This document shows positions 14,683-22,879 of a stretch of DNA of 26,861 bases, in pieces. Position numbers and translations under genes: made by a program. This DNA is from Acholeplasmataceae bacterium UBA2284. GTDB lineage: Bacteria > Bacillota_I > Bacilli_A > Acholeplasmatales > Acholeplasmataceae. A model generated the notes under the pieces. That model saw only the letters and a program-made list of their open reading frames with translations, searched no databases and was not told the DNA's origin. How positions within the stretch are numbered: position 1 is the stretch's first letter; every line of letters begins with the position of its first letter. The stretch lies in NCBI GenBank assembly GCA_002345705.1, contig DDWO01000002.1, positions 19,117 to 45,977 on the forward strand. Reading direction: 5' to 3'.

Positions 14683-16128
14683 TTACTTAATATCTCTAAA
14701 TTTAACAATCGGTTGTCTCGCTGCTTTTGCTTCATCAAGACGTCTAACGATGGTGTTATGTGGAGCAGTTTTTACAAGCTCAGGGTTATCCTTAGCTTCT
14801 TGTGCAACGACTCTCATAATGTTAATAAATTCATCAAGCGTTTCTTTCGATTCAACCTCAGTTGGTTCAATCATCATCGATTGTGAGAAGATTAATGGGA
14901 AATACACTGTTGGTGCATGATAGCCATAATCTAATAATCTTTTCGCTACATCTAAGGTTTTCACACCAGTTGATTGATCCTTTAAGCCATCAAATACGAA
15001 TTCATGCATACAATGTCCCTTGATAGGAAGCTCAAATATATCCTTTAATGAGTCTTTAATGTAGTTTGCATTTAAAACTGCCATCAACCCGATATCACTC
15101 ATCGATTCCTTACCAAATGTCATTAAATAAACATAGGCTCTAATATAGACAGATGCGTTTCCGTAGAATAGACCTAATGCGCCAATGGAGTCAGCAGAAT
15201 CCTCAAAGTAGTAGAAGCCATCCTTTTCCTTAACAATTGGATTGGGTAGGAATTCAAGAAGCTTTTCACAAACACCTACTGGACCTGATCCTGGACCACC
15301 ACCACCATGTGGTGTTGAAAATGTTTTATGAAGATTGATATGTGTAATATCAAATCCCATATCTCCAGGTCTAGCTTTACCTAATATAGCATTTAGATTG
15401 GCTCCATCATAATAGACTAGTCCACCTGCTTCATGTACTAATCTTGAAATTTCTGCGATATCCTTTTCAAAGACACCAGCAGTATTTGGATTGGTTAGCA
15501 TTAAACCAGCGGTTTCATCATTTAAAACAGCCTTTAGTGCTTCAAGGTTTACAGTACCATCTAAATTAGACTTAATTTCAACGGTTTCAAATCCGCAAAC
15601 GGTAGCACTTGCTGGATTGGTTCCATGTGCTGAGTCTGGGATGATAATTTTATTTCTTTTTGAATCATTATGTTTATCATGATAGGCTTGAATAATCATT
15701 AATCCTGCTAGCTCTCCATGAGCTCCTGCAAATGGATTTAATGAATATGCTGCAAGTCCTGATATTTCTGCTAAAATTCTTTGTGTTTCATGATAAATCT
15801 TTAACAGGCCTTGTACGGTTTCAACAGGTTGAAGTGGATGGATATTCGCAAATCCACTTAAGGTTGCTAATTCATCATTAATTTTTGGATTATATTTCAT
15901 TGTACAAGATCCAAGTGGATAAAATCCTGTTTCAACGCCAAAATTCTTTTGGCTAACGTTTGTATAATGTCTAACAACATCAAATTCTGATACCTCTGGA
16001 AGCTCTGCAGGAGTTACTCTCAAGAGTTCCTTAGGGATTTTAACTTCAGGGATATTTTTCTCTGCTAGATTGAAACCTTGACGGCCTTCCTTGGATATTT
16101 CAAAAATGAGCTTATTATAGTATTTCAT
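14683..16128 (-). CDS. gcvPB: Glycine dehydrogenase (decarboxylating) subunit 2, P2
   Basis: PLP-carrying half of the two-subunit P protein of the glycine cleavage system, which decarboxylates glycine and passes the aminomethyl group to lipoyl-GcvH. The protein has 481 residues, normal for the family. Visible are SCTMKYNPKIN, NPFAGAHGELAG, DSAHGTNPASA, the PLP lysine K268 in HINLHKTFSTPHGGGGPG, and YFPLIFSQSMMIEPTE near the end. The start codon overlaps the gcvPA TGA stop (ATGA), as expected for subunits made in equal amounts. Last gene of the operon. Confidence 0.97.
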   Translation of the reverse strand: MKYYNKLIFEISKEGRQGFNLAEKNIPEVKIPKELLRVTPAELPEVSEFDVVRHYTNVSQKNFGVETGFYPLGSCTMKYNPKINDELATLSGFANIHPLQPVETVQGLLKIYHETQRILAEISGLAAYSLNPFAGAHGELAGLMIIQAYHDKHNDSKRNKIIIPDSAHGTNPASATVCGFETVEIKSNLDGTVNLEALKAVLNDETAGLMLTNPNTAGVFEKDIAEISRLVHEAGGLVYYDGANLNAILGKARPGDMGFDITHINLHKTFSTPHGGGGPGSGPVGVCEKLLEFLPNPIVKEKDGFYYFEDSADSIGALGLFYGNASVYIRAYVYLMTFGKESMSDIGLMAVLNANYIKDSLKDIFELPIKGHCMHEFVFDGLKDQSTGVKTLDVAKRLLDYGYHAPTVYFPLIFSQSMMIEPTEVESKETLDEFINIMRVVAQEAKDNPELVKTAPHNTIVRRLDEAKAARQPIVKFRDIK

Positions 16129-17438
16129 TTCTGTTCTACCACCTTTCCAACAAGTAATTCAATATCACTTAAAGATCTCTTTTCGGTAACTGCAAATAAT
16201 AGATGATTATCTTTTAGATGAAGAGGTCCTAAAATACCCGCATCTAGACAATCTTTTTCAAACTTTTCAACGTCGAATTTAGCCTTTAGAATGAATTCTT
16301 TAAAGAATGGCTTATTATAGACGACTTCGAACTTATTGGTCTTTAGAAGTGCATCATATAGGTAATGCGCACCTTTCATGGATTCATTAGCAACCATCAC
16401 AGTGCCATCCTTACCCATAGTGGATAAATAAATGGTAACAGCTAAAGCCATTAAGGATTGGTTTGAACAAATATTTGAATTTGCCTTTGCACGTCTAATG
16501 TGTTGTTCTCTTGCTTGAAGTGTTAAAACAAATGCACGCTTGCCATCCACATCAGTAGTGATTCCACAAATACGACCTGGCATTTTTCTAACGTATTTCA
16601 TCTTTGTTGCAAGATAACCTACATAAGCTCCACCAAAGGATAGTGGAAGACCAAAGGATTGAAGATCACCAACAGCGATATCTGCATTATACTCACCAGG
16701 AGTTTTAATGATGGATAAAGGCTGACCCTCAGCATTCATAATCAGTAATCCGTTATGCTTGTGAACTGCATCAGCAAATCCAGCATAGTCTTCAATGATT
16801 CCAAAGTAATTTGGGTTTTGAACGATTAAGCCCATTGAATTTTCTAAATTCTTTTCAATAAAGTCTAAATCACTTGCTCCATCCTTACTTGGTGTAACGA
16901 TGACTTCGATATCACGATATCTCGCATATGTCTTGACGACATCGATGATTCTTGGATTTACTGTTGAGCTGATTAATACTTTATTCATTCCTGTTTGTGC
17001 AAATGCCATAAACATTGCTTCAGCAGTAGCAGTTGCTCCATCATACATAGAAGCATTGGAAACCTCCATACCGGTAAGCTCACAAACCATGGATTGATAT
17101 TCAAATATGTATTGTAATGTTCCTTGAGCAACCTCAGGTTGATAAGGAGTATAGGAAGTTAGGAATTCTTGTCTTGAAATTAAGGCTTTAATAATGGATG
17201 GTGAATAGTGATCATAGGCACCAGCACCACGGAAAACGATCAATTCTTTATTTTGTTTTGCTAAATCCTGCATATGCTTAGTTAAGTCATAATCTGATAA
17301 AGCACTAGGAATAAGGTATGGCTTTGTTAGTCTTAGCTTTTTAGGTATAGAAGTAAATAGGTCATCAAGGGAATTTGCCCCTGTGACCTTTAACATTTCT
17401 TCAATATCTTGACTTGTATGTGGAAGATATTTGTGCAT
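16125..17438 (-). CDS. gcvPA: Glycine dehydrogenase (decarboxylating) subunit 1, P1
   Basis: Partner of GcvPB in the heterotetrameric P protein. The protein has 437 residues, about normal. Family segments include YLPHTSQDIEEML at the start, FRGAGAYDHYSPS, FLTSYTPYQPEVAQGTLQ, the YDGATATAEAM stretch, and PLSFGGAYVGYLATK with ALTLQAREQHIRRAKANSNICSNQ-type sequence beyond. Its ribosome site GAGGAG is formed by the last two Glu codons of gcvH. It ends in TGA, one of two genes here proving that TGA is a stop. Confidence 0.97.
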   Translation of the reverse strand: MHKYLPHTSQDIEEMLKVTGANSLDDLFTSIPKKLRLTKPYLIPSALSDYDLTKHMQDLAKQNKELIVFRGAGAYDHYSPSIIKALISRQEFLTSYTPYQPEVAQGTLQYIFEYQSMVCELTGMEVSNASMYDGATATAEAMFMAFAQTGMNKVLISSTVNPRIIDVVKTYARYRDIEVIVTPSKDGASDLDFIEKNLENSMGLIVQNPNYFGIIEDYAGFADAVHKHNGLLIMNAEGQPLSIIKTPGEYNADIAVGDLQSFGLPLSFGGAYVGYLATKMKYVRKMPGRICGITTDVDGKRAFVLTLQAREQHIRRAKANSNICSNQSLMALAVTIYLSTMGKDGTVMVANESMKGAHYLYDALLKTNKFEVVYNKPFFKEFILKAKFDVEKFEKDCLDAGILGPLHLKDNHLLFAVTEKRSLSDIELLVGKVVEQK

Positions 17439-17443
17439 GTTAA

Positions 17444-17818
17444 TTACTCCTCACTGAGTGGTTTGTATTGTTCGCTTGTTAATAAAGAAGACAATTCAGA
17501 ATCATTTAATAGTTCAATTTTTACAATCCAACTGCCATATGGATCATCATTTAATAATTCTGGTGAAACCTCTAGCTTTGAATTGACTTCTAATATTTTA
17601 CCTGTGACAGGAAGATACATATCAGATGCTGCCTTAACAGATTCAACTGCACCAAAGCTATCACCCTTTTTAATGGTTACGCCAACTCTTGGTAATTCAA
17701 TAAAAACAACAGAACCTAGCGCATTCTGCGCATGATCAGAAATACCGACAAATGCAGTCTTTCCTTCAACCTTTAGCCATTCATGGCTTGGGCTGTATAA
17801 TAATCCATCTAATACCAT
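17444..17818 (-). CDS. gcvH: Glycine cleavage system H protein
   Basis: Lipoyl carrier that shuttles the aminomethyl group between the P, T and L proteins. The protein has 124 residues, typical. The lipoylated lysine is K62 in GAVESVKAASD, and the N-terminal YSPSHEWLK and C-terminal sections are conserved. In some bacteria GcvH also relays lipoate to other enzymes; that is not visible here. AGGAGG before the start overlaps the gcvT stop codon. A lipoate ligase or synthase is not in this window. Confidence 0.98.
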   Translation of the reverse strand: MVLDGLLYSPSHEWLKVEGKTAFVGISDHAQNALGSVVFIELPRVGVTIKKGDSFGAVESVKAASDMYLPVTGKILEVNSKLEVSPELLNDDPYGSWIVKIELLNDSELSSLLTSEQYKPLSEE

Positions 17819-17830
17819 TTTTGAATCCTC

Positions 17831-18907
17831 CTATTTTTTATAGTTCTTTGTATAAAATTTTCTATTTCTAACCTTTGCTAAGTAGCGGTTTCCTCTAATC
17901 TCAACATAGAGTTCAGTTCCTAGTTCAGCATATTTAATATCTATTAATGCACATGCAATTGGAGATTCTTGATTCGGTAGCATATAGCCTGTAGTAATAA
18001 CACCAATTTCATGTTCATTATGAAGTACCTTATAGCCTTGTCTTGGAATACAGCGTTGCAGTAATTCTAGACCTACAACTTTTCTTAATGGGTTCTCTTT
18101 ATAGGCAATTAACGCACTTTTACCGATAAAATCTTCTTTATCTAGCTTAACAGCGAAGTTTAATCCTGCTTCAACTGGATTGATAGAATCACTGATTTCA
18201 TGTCCATAAAGTGGAAGATTCGCTTCAAAGCGTAGCGTATCTCTAGCTCCTAGTCCAATGGGTACTACTCCAATTTCAATTGCCTTATCAAAGACTTGAG
18301 TGACTAGATCATGAGTTCCATAAACCTCAAAACCATCTTCACCAGTGTATCCCGTACGGGAAAGAATGACATAGCCTTCCTTATAAGGAATAACCTTGTA
18401 GGTCATAAACTTTAAATCAGGAGTTTCTATATCCATGATTTCACCAATATGGTTAATCACCTCAGGACCTTGAATCGCGACCTGGCTATAGCTTTCTGAG
18501 ACATTTCTAACTGTAACATCAAATGTTTTACTTTGTTTAGTAACCCATTCAAAATCCTTATCAATATTTCCTGCATTAACGACTAATAAAACCTGTTCAG
18601 GTTTCATCACATAAACAAGTAAATCGTCAACTACAAATCCTTTTTCATCAAGAAAAAGTGAATAAGTAACTTTAGATGTATCTTCAGTTATAAAATTCGT
18701 GACTATATGATTTACAAAACGTAGTGCATCCTTGCCATCTACTAAAAATTCACCCATATGCGAAACATCAAAAATGCCCATACCTGTGCGAACAGCAATA
18801 TGCTCCTCAGTTATACCGGCATAGGATACTGGCATATGAAAACCAGCATATTCTATCATCTTTGCGTTTAACGCTAGGTGTCGATCATGTAAAGCTGTAA
18901 ATTTCAT
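17831..18907 (-). CDS. gcvT: Aminomethyltransferase (glycine cleavage T protein)
   Basis: Transfers the methylene group from aminomethyl-lipoyl GcvH to tetrahydrofolate, giving 5,10-methylene-THF and ammonia. The protein has 358 residues, normal. Signature parts are FDVSHMGEF near residue 50, the NAGNIDKDFEWV folate/active-site region, LSRTGYTGEDGFEVYG, and GLGARDTLRFEANLPLYGHEI. First gene of gcvT-gcvH-gcvPA-gcvPB; the L protein gene is not adjacent. The leader from the -10 at 18940-18945 is only about 30 bases and holds no glycine riboswitch. Confidence 0.98.
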   Translation of the reverse strand: MKFTALHDRHLALNAKMIEYAGFHMPVSYAGITEEHIAVRTGMGIFDVSHMGEFLVDGKDALRFVNHIVTNFITEDTSKVTYSLFLDEKGFVVDDLLVYVMKPEQVLLVVNAGNIDKDFEWVTKQSKTFDVTVRNVSESYSQVAIQGPEVINHIGEIMDIETPDLKFMTYKVIPYKEGYVILSRTGYTGEDGFEVYGTHDLVTQVFDKAIEIGVVPIGLGARDTLRFEANLPLYGHEISDSINPVEAGLNFAVKLDKEDFIGKSALIAYKENPLRKVVGLELLQRCIPRQGYKVLHNEHEIGVITTGYMLPNQESPIACALIDIKYAELGTELYVEIRGNRYLAKVRNRKFYTKNYKK

Positions 18908-18939
18908 TTGTACTCTCCCTAAAAGCGTTTTCTATTTTC

Positions 18940-18966
18940 ATTATACAACATATTTTTAGAAATCAA
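18940..18966 (-). promoter_or_regulatory. Probable promoter of the gcv operon
   Basis: On the minus strand TATAAT (18940-18945) with TTGATT (18961-18966) 15 bases upstream. The spacer is short, so the -35 assignment is weak. Confidence 0.5.
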
Positions 18967-19005
18967 ATCGATAATGTTTGAAGAAGTATATATAATATAT
19001 AAAAA

Positions 19006-19041
19006 CAAAAAAAGTAGTCATTTAGTGAAAAGAATGACTAC
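19006..19041 (-). terminator. Terminator of the two-gene membrane-protein unit
   Basis: On the minus strand GTAGTCATT, a 10-base loop, AATGACTAC (19014-19022 with 19033-19041) then seven T. It follows the 97-residue protein gene by 18 bases. Confidence 0.88.
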
Positions 19042-19059
19042 TCAAATTATAGCTTATAA

Positions 19060-19353
19060 TTACTTAAATGTGAACGTTATAATCCAAAAAATTGATATGA
19101 GTATTAAGGCACCTGATGATAGTAAAATGTAGGAAAATTTTTGTATTTTATTGTTCATTTTTTTGCTATAAGGGAATATTTCAAAAGTGATAATAGCAAG
19201 TACGACAAGAAACAAAAGTAATCTATTGAATAAATTAACCCCATTATGAGAAATCCCATCAGAATCAACTGGAAGAGTAATAGATGTTTCGATGATAATT
19301 AACAAAAGTGAAAACATCAAAAATAGTATCGGAGATATGCTTTTTCTTATCAT
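19060..19353 (-). CDS. Small membrane protein, unknown function
   Basis: I do not recognise this 97-residue protein. It has three hydrophobic stretches that look like membrane spans: about 9-25 (ILFLMFSLLLIIIETSI), 45-63 (LLLFLVVLAIITFEIF) and 74-95 (SYILLSSGALILISIFWIITF), joined by a short polar loop with SDGISHNGVNLFN and a basic loop SKKMNNKIQK. ATG 19353 is taken as start because AGGTG lies 6 bases before it; a GTG three codons upstream is inside that site. No terminator or clear promoter separates it from the 287-residue protein upstream, so both are probably co-transcribed. Confidence 0.65.
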   Translation of the reverse strand: MIRKSISPILFLMFSLLLIIIETSITLPVDSDGISHNGVNLFNRLLLFLVVLAIITFEIFPYSKKMNNKIQKFSYILLSSGALILISIFWIITFTFK

Positions 19354-19422
19354 TTGGTTCACCTAATATACTCTTGCGATTCATGACTATTCATTATTTC
19401 AATTCTCAAGCACTAATAAGCG

Positions 19423-20286
19423 CTACATATTGAGTAATAAAATCATGATAGAAAAGCTTGCGATGAGTGAAAAGAAGTTAGCAACCAATCCATAAAGCAT
19501 CGCACGGTTCTTCGATTTTTCGGTCAAGTAGCGTCTATAAATAAGGATTTCTATAGTAAAGATTAATAGTTCTCCAATCGCTAAAACAGCAATTTCACCT
19601 ATAACCGGAGAGTAGTAGTATTTCATAACAAACACAAAGCCTGTTAAAGAGACTTGAGTAAATAAATTCACATAGGTAACAAACAAATAACTCTTTTTCT
19701 TTGCATAGCCAAAGATGACTAAAACAAGAAGCTCGATTAAAATTGTACCTAATATTCTAAGAACAAGTTCTATAGTCATCGTTTGAACTGGAAAATTTTC
19801 TACAATGGTACCAGCATTGGATATGGTAACTGCTAAATTCACACCAGTTAAATCAAATGTAACCTTACTGTTAAAAAGAGAAGTTGTAATTGGTTTTGAT
19901 GTAACATAGGTATTATCCTCAAAGATCAAAATAATCTTAAAGGTTGATGGTGGATTATAGGAATGTCTATAATTGTTTTCTGATATTTTAGATGGGAATA
20001 TCGACCAAGGACGAACAAAATAAGATGATACATAACCATTCTCAGTAAATGTATATAAAAGTTCAGGAAAGATTTCTCCCTCTTCGTTTTCATTTGGATA
20101 TTCTTCTTCAAGTATTTCAGTTTGACCTAATGTTCCCTTTTCTAATATCTCCAAGAAGTAGGGTTGATCGATACCGATAACCTCGATATCTAACGTTCTT
20201 TTTGGACCAAGATCAGCATTAGCTGTCAAAAAAGGAAATAGACATACGGTGCTTAAAATAAGCAAAAATATGATGAGCTTTTTCAT
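19423..20286 (-). CDS. Secreted-domain/multi-span membrane protein, unknown function
   Basis: Protein of 287 residues that I cannot assign. It begins with a cleavable-type signal peptide (KKLIIFLLILSTVCLFPFL, then ANA as likely cleavage site), followed by D-L-G-P-K-R, and an extracytoplasmic domain of about 140 residues with two aromatic-rich stretches. The C-terminal half has four membrane spans (about 165-185, 195-215, 222-245 and 262-285) with a basic loop RRYLTEKSKNR. I recall clostridial proteins of unknown function with a similar signal-peptide plus DxGPK start, but this is unverified. ATG 20286 is set by GAGGT 8 bases upstream; the open frame extends 12 codons further. A weak promoter may lie at 20318-20346. 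Confidence 0.75.
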   Translation of the reverse strand: MKKLIIFLLILSTVCLFPFLTANADLGPKRTLDIEVIGIDQPYFLEILEKGTLGQTEILEEEYPNENEEGEIFPELLYTFTENGYVSSYFVRPWSIFPSKISENNYRHSYNPPSTFKIILIFEDNTYVTSKPITTSLFNSKVTFDLTGVNLAVTISNAGTIVENFPVQTMTIELVLRILGTILIELLVLVIFGYAKKKSYLFVTYVNLFTQVSLTGFVFVMKYYYSPVIGEIAVLAIGELLIFTIEILIYRRYLTEKSKNRAMLYGLVANFFSLIASFSIMILLLNM

Positions 20287-20359
20287 GATAGAAACCTCGT
20301 TATCTATGATTACATTTATCATATCATGAAATTATCATTTCTTGAAGAGTTTTTGGATG

Positions 20360-20365
20360 TATAAT
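20360..20365 (+). promoter_or_regulatory. Possible -10 box before the hydrolase gene
   Basis: TATAAT 22 bases before ATG 20387, with no good -35 at normal distance. It is the only promoter-like hexamer in the 100-base gap between divergent genes. Confidence 0.4.
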
Positions 20366-20386
20366 AAAATAAAGGAGGGATTAACG

Positions 20387-21178
20387 ATGCTTGTTAATGA
20401 TATTTTGTTACATGTTAAAAGAAATGATGTTGAAAACTCGAAGGGAAGCGTTATTATCTCACATGGAATTGCTGAGCATTCAGGTAGATATGATGAGATT
20501 ACTAAAAAGTTAAATGATGCATCCTTTAATGTTGTTCGCTATGATTTGAGAGGTCATGGGCAAAGCCAAGGGAAGCGTGGAGCGTTAAAGAGCTTCCATC
20601 AAACCATTGATGATTTACATGTTTTAGTGCTCGATGAAAAGAAAAGAGAACCTAAAAAAATCTTTTTATTAGGTCACAGCATGGGAGCTTTAATTGTTAA
20701 TATGTATGTTGTCAAATATAAGGATGTCGATGGAGTTATCTCAAGTGCTGCACCATCATATTTTATTAAAGATGTTCTACCCTTTAGATTTATTGGGTAT
20801 AAATGGTTAGGTATGATGACAAAGAAAACGAATTTTGCTAATGATCAGCTATCAAGAATTAAAGAAGTCGAAACAGCTTATATCCAAGACCCTTTAAACT
20901 TAAAGAAATTTCATTTTTCACTTGCAGGAAATATGTTTGTTGGTGGAGTCAGATATTTAAATAAACGAATCGCTCAATATCAAACACCAGTGTTGATATT
21001 ACATGGAGAAGCAGATAAAATAGTCCCTGTTGAATTCAGCAGAAGATTATTTAACTTAATTCCTTTAGAAGATAAAAAAATAATAACCTATCCAAATGCG
21101 TATCATGAAATATTTAATGATTTAGATCGTGAAAAAACATTTGTAGATGTCCTAGAATGGTTAAAGGAAAGAACTTAA
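20387..21178 (+). CDS. Alpha/beta hydrolase, monoacylglycerol lipase/lysophospholipase-like
   Basis: Serine hydrolase of 263 residues. The nucleophile elbow is GHSMG with Ser98, the acid is Asp210 in LILHGEADKIVP, and the base is His240 in YPNAYHEIFND; SHGIAEHSGRY (about 25-35) forms the oxyanion hole. These residues and the RYDLRGHGQSQGKRG segment match the monoglyceride-lipase-like branch, acting on monoacylglycerols or lysophospholipids. There is no signal peptide, so a cytoplasmic enzyme of membrane-lipid or fatty-acid turnover is likely. ATG 20387 follows AAAGGAGGG; 15 upstream codons of the open frame precede that site. First of three closely spaced genes. Confidence 0.9.
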   Translation: MLVNDILLHVKRNDVENSKGSVIISHGIAEHSGRYDEITKKLNDASFNVVRYDLRGHGQSQGKRGALKSFHQTIDDLHVLVLDEKKREPKKIFLLGHSMGALIVNMYVVKYKDVDGVISSAAPSYFIKDVLPFRFIGYKWLGMMTKKTNFANDQLSRIKEVETAYIQDPLNLKKFHFSLAGNMFVGGVRYLNKRIAQYQTPVLILHGEADKIVPVEFSRRLFNLIPLEDKKIITYPNAYHEIFNDLDREKTFVDVLEWLKERT

Positions 21179-21193
21179 AATAAGGAGATTATG

Positions 21194-22045
21194 ATGAAAA
21201 TTGCATGGATTGGAACAGGGGTCATGGGGAAGCCCATGGCAAGTCATTTAAGTGCTGCAGGTTATCAGATCACAGCATTTAATAGAACATTTGAAAAAGC
21301 AAAGGCATTAGAGCCTCATATTAAGGCAGTAGAAACCATTAAAGAGTGTGTTAAGGATGCAGATTTTGTTTTTTCAATTGTTGGATATCCTAGTGATGTC
21401 GAAGAAACATATAAAGAAGTGATGAAGCACGCGAAAAAGGGTGCGATATTAGTCGATATGACAACATCTTCACCAACGCTCGCTATCAAGCTTTATGAAG
21501 ATGCTTGGAAATTAGGCTTAAGAATGCTAGATGCACCAGTCACTGGTGGTGATATTGGTGCAATCAATGCTACACTTTCCATTATGGTAGGTGGAGATAA
21601 AGAAGTATTTGAAACAGTTCTTCCTTTACTCAAGGTTATGGGAAAAACCATTACCTACATGGGCAAGGCTGGATCTGGTATGCATGCAAAGCTAGCAAAT
21701 CAAACGGTTATTGCTGGAAATATTATTGGTATTACCGAAGCTTTGGTTTATGCTAAGGTTAAGGGTCTTGATTTAGAGGCAATGCTAGGAGTAATTACCG
21801 GCGGCTCAGCAAACTCATGGCAGGCACAATACAATGGAGCTAAAATGATTAATAAGGATTATACTCCAGGATTTTTTGTCAAACATTATTTAAAGGATTT
21901 AAAGCTTGTTATTGAAGAAAAGAAGGACTTAAAACTAGCTGGTGTTGAATATGCTTGCAAAGCATATCAAATCTTATCCGATCATGGCTTTCAAGAAAGT
22001 GGTACGCAAAGTATCATTGAGTACTATTTAAGAAATATGATGTAA
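21194..22045 (+). CDS. NAD(P)-dependent beta-hydroxyacid dehydrogenase (3-hydroxyisobutyrate dehydrogenase family)
   Basis: Dehydrogenase of 283 residues. The N-terminal Rossmann fold has GTGVMGKPMASHL; the substrate-binding signature is DAPVTGGDIGA (113-123), and the catalytic lysine is K166 in GSGMHAKLANQ. The family oxidises 3-hydroxyisobutyrate, tartronate semialdehyde, 6-phosphogluconate-like or succinic/glyoxylate semialdehyde substrates, so the substrate stays open. I chose ATG 21194 because AAGGAG (21182-21187) is 6 bases away; ATG 21191 is only 3 bases away. It lies 15 bases after the hydrolase stop and 17 before the HMA gene, probably one transcript. Confidence 0.92.
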   Translation: MKIAWIGTGVMGKPMASHLSAAGYQITAFNRTFEKAKALEPHIKAVETIKECVKDADFVFSIVGYPSDVEETYKEVMKHAKKGAILVDMTTSSPTLAIKLYEDAWKLGLRMLDAPVTGGDIGAINATLSIMVGGDKEVFETVLPLLKVMGKTITYMGKAGSGMHAKLANQTVIAGNIIGITEALVYAKVKGLDLEAMLGVITGGSANSWQAQYNGAKMINKDYTPGFFVKHYLKDLKLVIEEKKDLKLAGVEYACKAYQILSDHGFQESGTQSIIEYYLRNMM

Positions 22046-22062
22046 GAAAAAGGAGGTAATTT

Positions 22063-22308
22063 ATGCCTATTGTTTACTTGAGCTTTATAGGAGAACATTG
22101 TGACGGATGTTTGACATCCATTGAGAATGCACTTTATACACTCGGAGTAGAGCAATTCACCTATGATTTTACACATGCACATGCAAAGGTTATTTTTAAC
22201 AGAGATCAAGTCGAACTTGATCAAATCATGCAGGCTATTTCTCATTTAGGCTTTGAGCCGAATATTGTAGATTTAATTGAATATAATGAGGATTTTGGCG
22301 TAGAATAA
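22063..22308 (+). CDS. Heavy-metal-associated (HMA) domain small protein
   Basis: Protein of 81 residues with the HMA fold pattern: beta strand VYLSFIG, metal-binding CxxC in HCDGC, helix LTSIENALYTLG, strand FTYDFTHAHAKVIF, helix DQIMQAISHLGF, and an acidic tail (IEYNEDFGVE). Copper chaperones and P-type ATPase domains usually have M-x-C-x-x-C; the Met is replaced by Glu here (E-H-C-D-G-C). No copper ATPase or CsoR-like gene is in the window, so metal delivery is only inferred. AAAGGAGG at about 22048 is the ribosome site. It ends before a bidirectional terminator. Confidence 0.85.
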   Translation: MPIVYLSFIGEHCDGCLTSIENALYTLGVEQFTYDFTHAHAKVIFNRDQVELDQIMQAISHLGFEPNIVDLIEYNEDFGVE

Positions 22309-22318
22309 CAAAAAAAAA

Positions 22319-22345
22319 ATGGGAGTCTAAAAGATTTCCATTCTA
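22319..22345. terminator. Bidirectional terminator between the HMA and VOC genes
   Basis: ATGGGAGTCT (22319-22328) pairs with AGATTTCCAT (22332-22341), with two G-T pairs and a 3-base loop. A run of nine A precedes it, giving a T run on the minus strand; TTCTA plus eight T follows on plus. Confidence 0.82.
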
Positions 22346-22351
22346 TTTTTT

Positions 22352-22747
22352 TTAGTCTTGTTTTTTCATTGCGAAAACTTCAAAATGATGACCATCTAAA
22401 TCTCTAAATGATCGGTAATACATATATTCATCATCAGATGCTTTCCCTATTTCAGACCCACCAAGCTTTTTAACTTTTTCAAGAATTTCATCAACTTTTT
22501 CTGGTGTCTTTAAGTCCAAACTGAAAATCGATTCAGTGTGTTTAAAGGAATCAACAACAGTATTTTTTGAAAAAAGCATATATTTTTCTAGACCTAGCAT
22601 CATTGCGTAAGCTCGTTCATTAATGGATAAACAATATCCTGTGTCGTCTGAGTATTCTTCTTTAATTTCAAACCCTAGTTTTTCAAAAAAATCTCTAGAT
22701 CTTTTTACATCTTGAACACACAAATTTACAAATACATCCGCCTTCAA
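22352..22747 (-). CDS. VOC-superfamily (glyoxalase/dioxygenase-fold) protein
   Basis: Protein of 131 residues with the glyoxalase/bleomycin-resistance/extradiol dioxygenase fold: VFVNLCVQDVKRSRDFFEKLGFEI at the start, and MYYRSFRDLDGHHFEVFAM at the end, where the DLDGH/E pattern provides possible metal ligands. Many such proteins in low-GC bacteria are unassigned; there is no proof of enzymatic function. The start is TTG 22747, six bases after GAGGTGG, and no ATG fits. The gene lies downstream of gpmI but is separated from it by the terminator of the latter only on the far side, so it may have its own weak promoter. Confidence 0.82.
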   Translation of the reverse strand: MKADVFVNLCVQDVKRSRDFFEKLGFEIKEEYSDDTGYCLSINERAYAMMLGLEKYMLFSKNTVVDSFKHTESIFSLDLKTPEKVDEILEKVKKLGGSEIGKASDDEYMYYRSFRDLDGHHFEVFAMKKQD

Positions 22748-22839
22748 AAATAACCACCTCTTTTTACTTAAAAAGTATCATTAAAAGATGGTTTTGACTA
22801 TCAATTTGCATTTATAGTAAACTTTTTTATGAATTGAAA

Positions 22840-22873
22840 TAAAAAAAGACGATATCCGATGTGGATTCGTCTT
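22840..22873 (-). terminator. Terminator of gpmI
   Basis: On the minus strand AAGACGA, ATCC, a 5-base loop, GGAT, TCGTCTT with a single-base bulge, then seven T. Located 7 bases after the gpmI stop codon. Confidence 0.9.
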
Positions 22874-22879
22874 AAATTT

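Noticed and set aside
18908..19059. Glycine riboswitch before gcvT
   Set aside because: Only a short promoter region and the terminator of another gene are present; no aptamer motifs.
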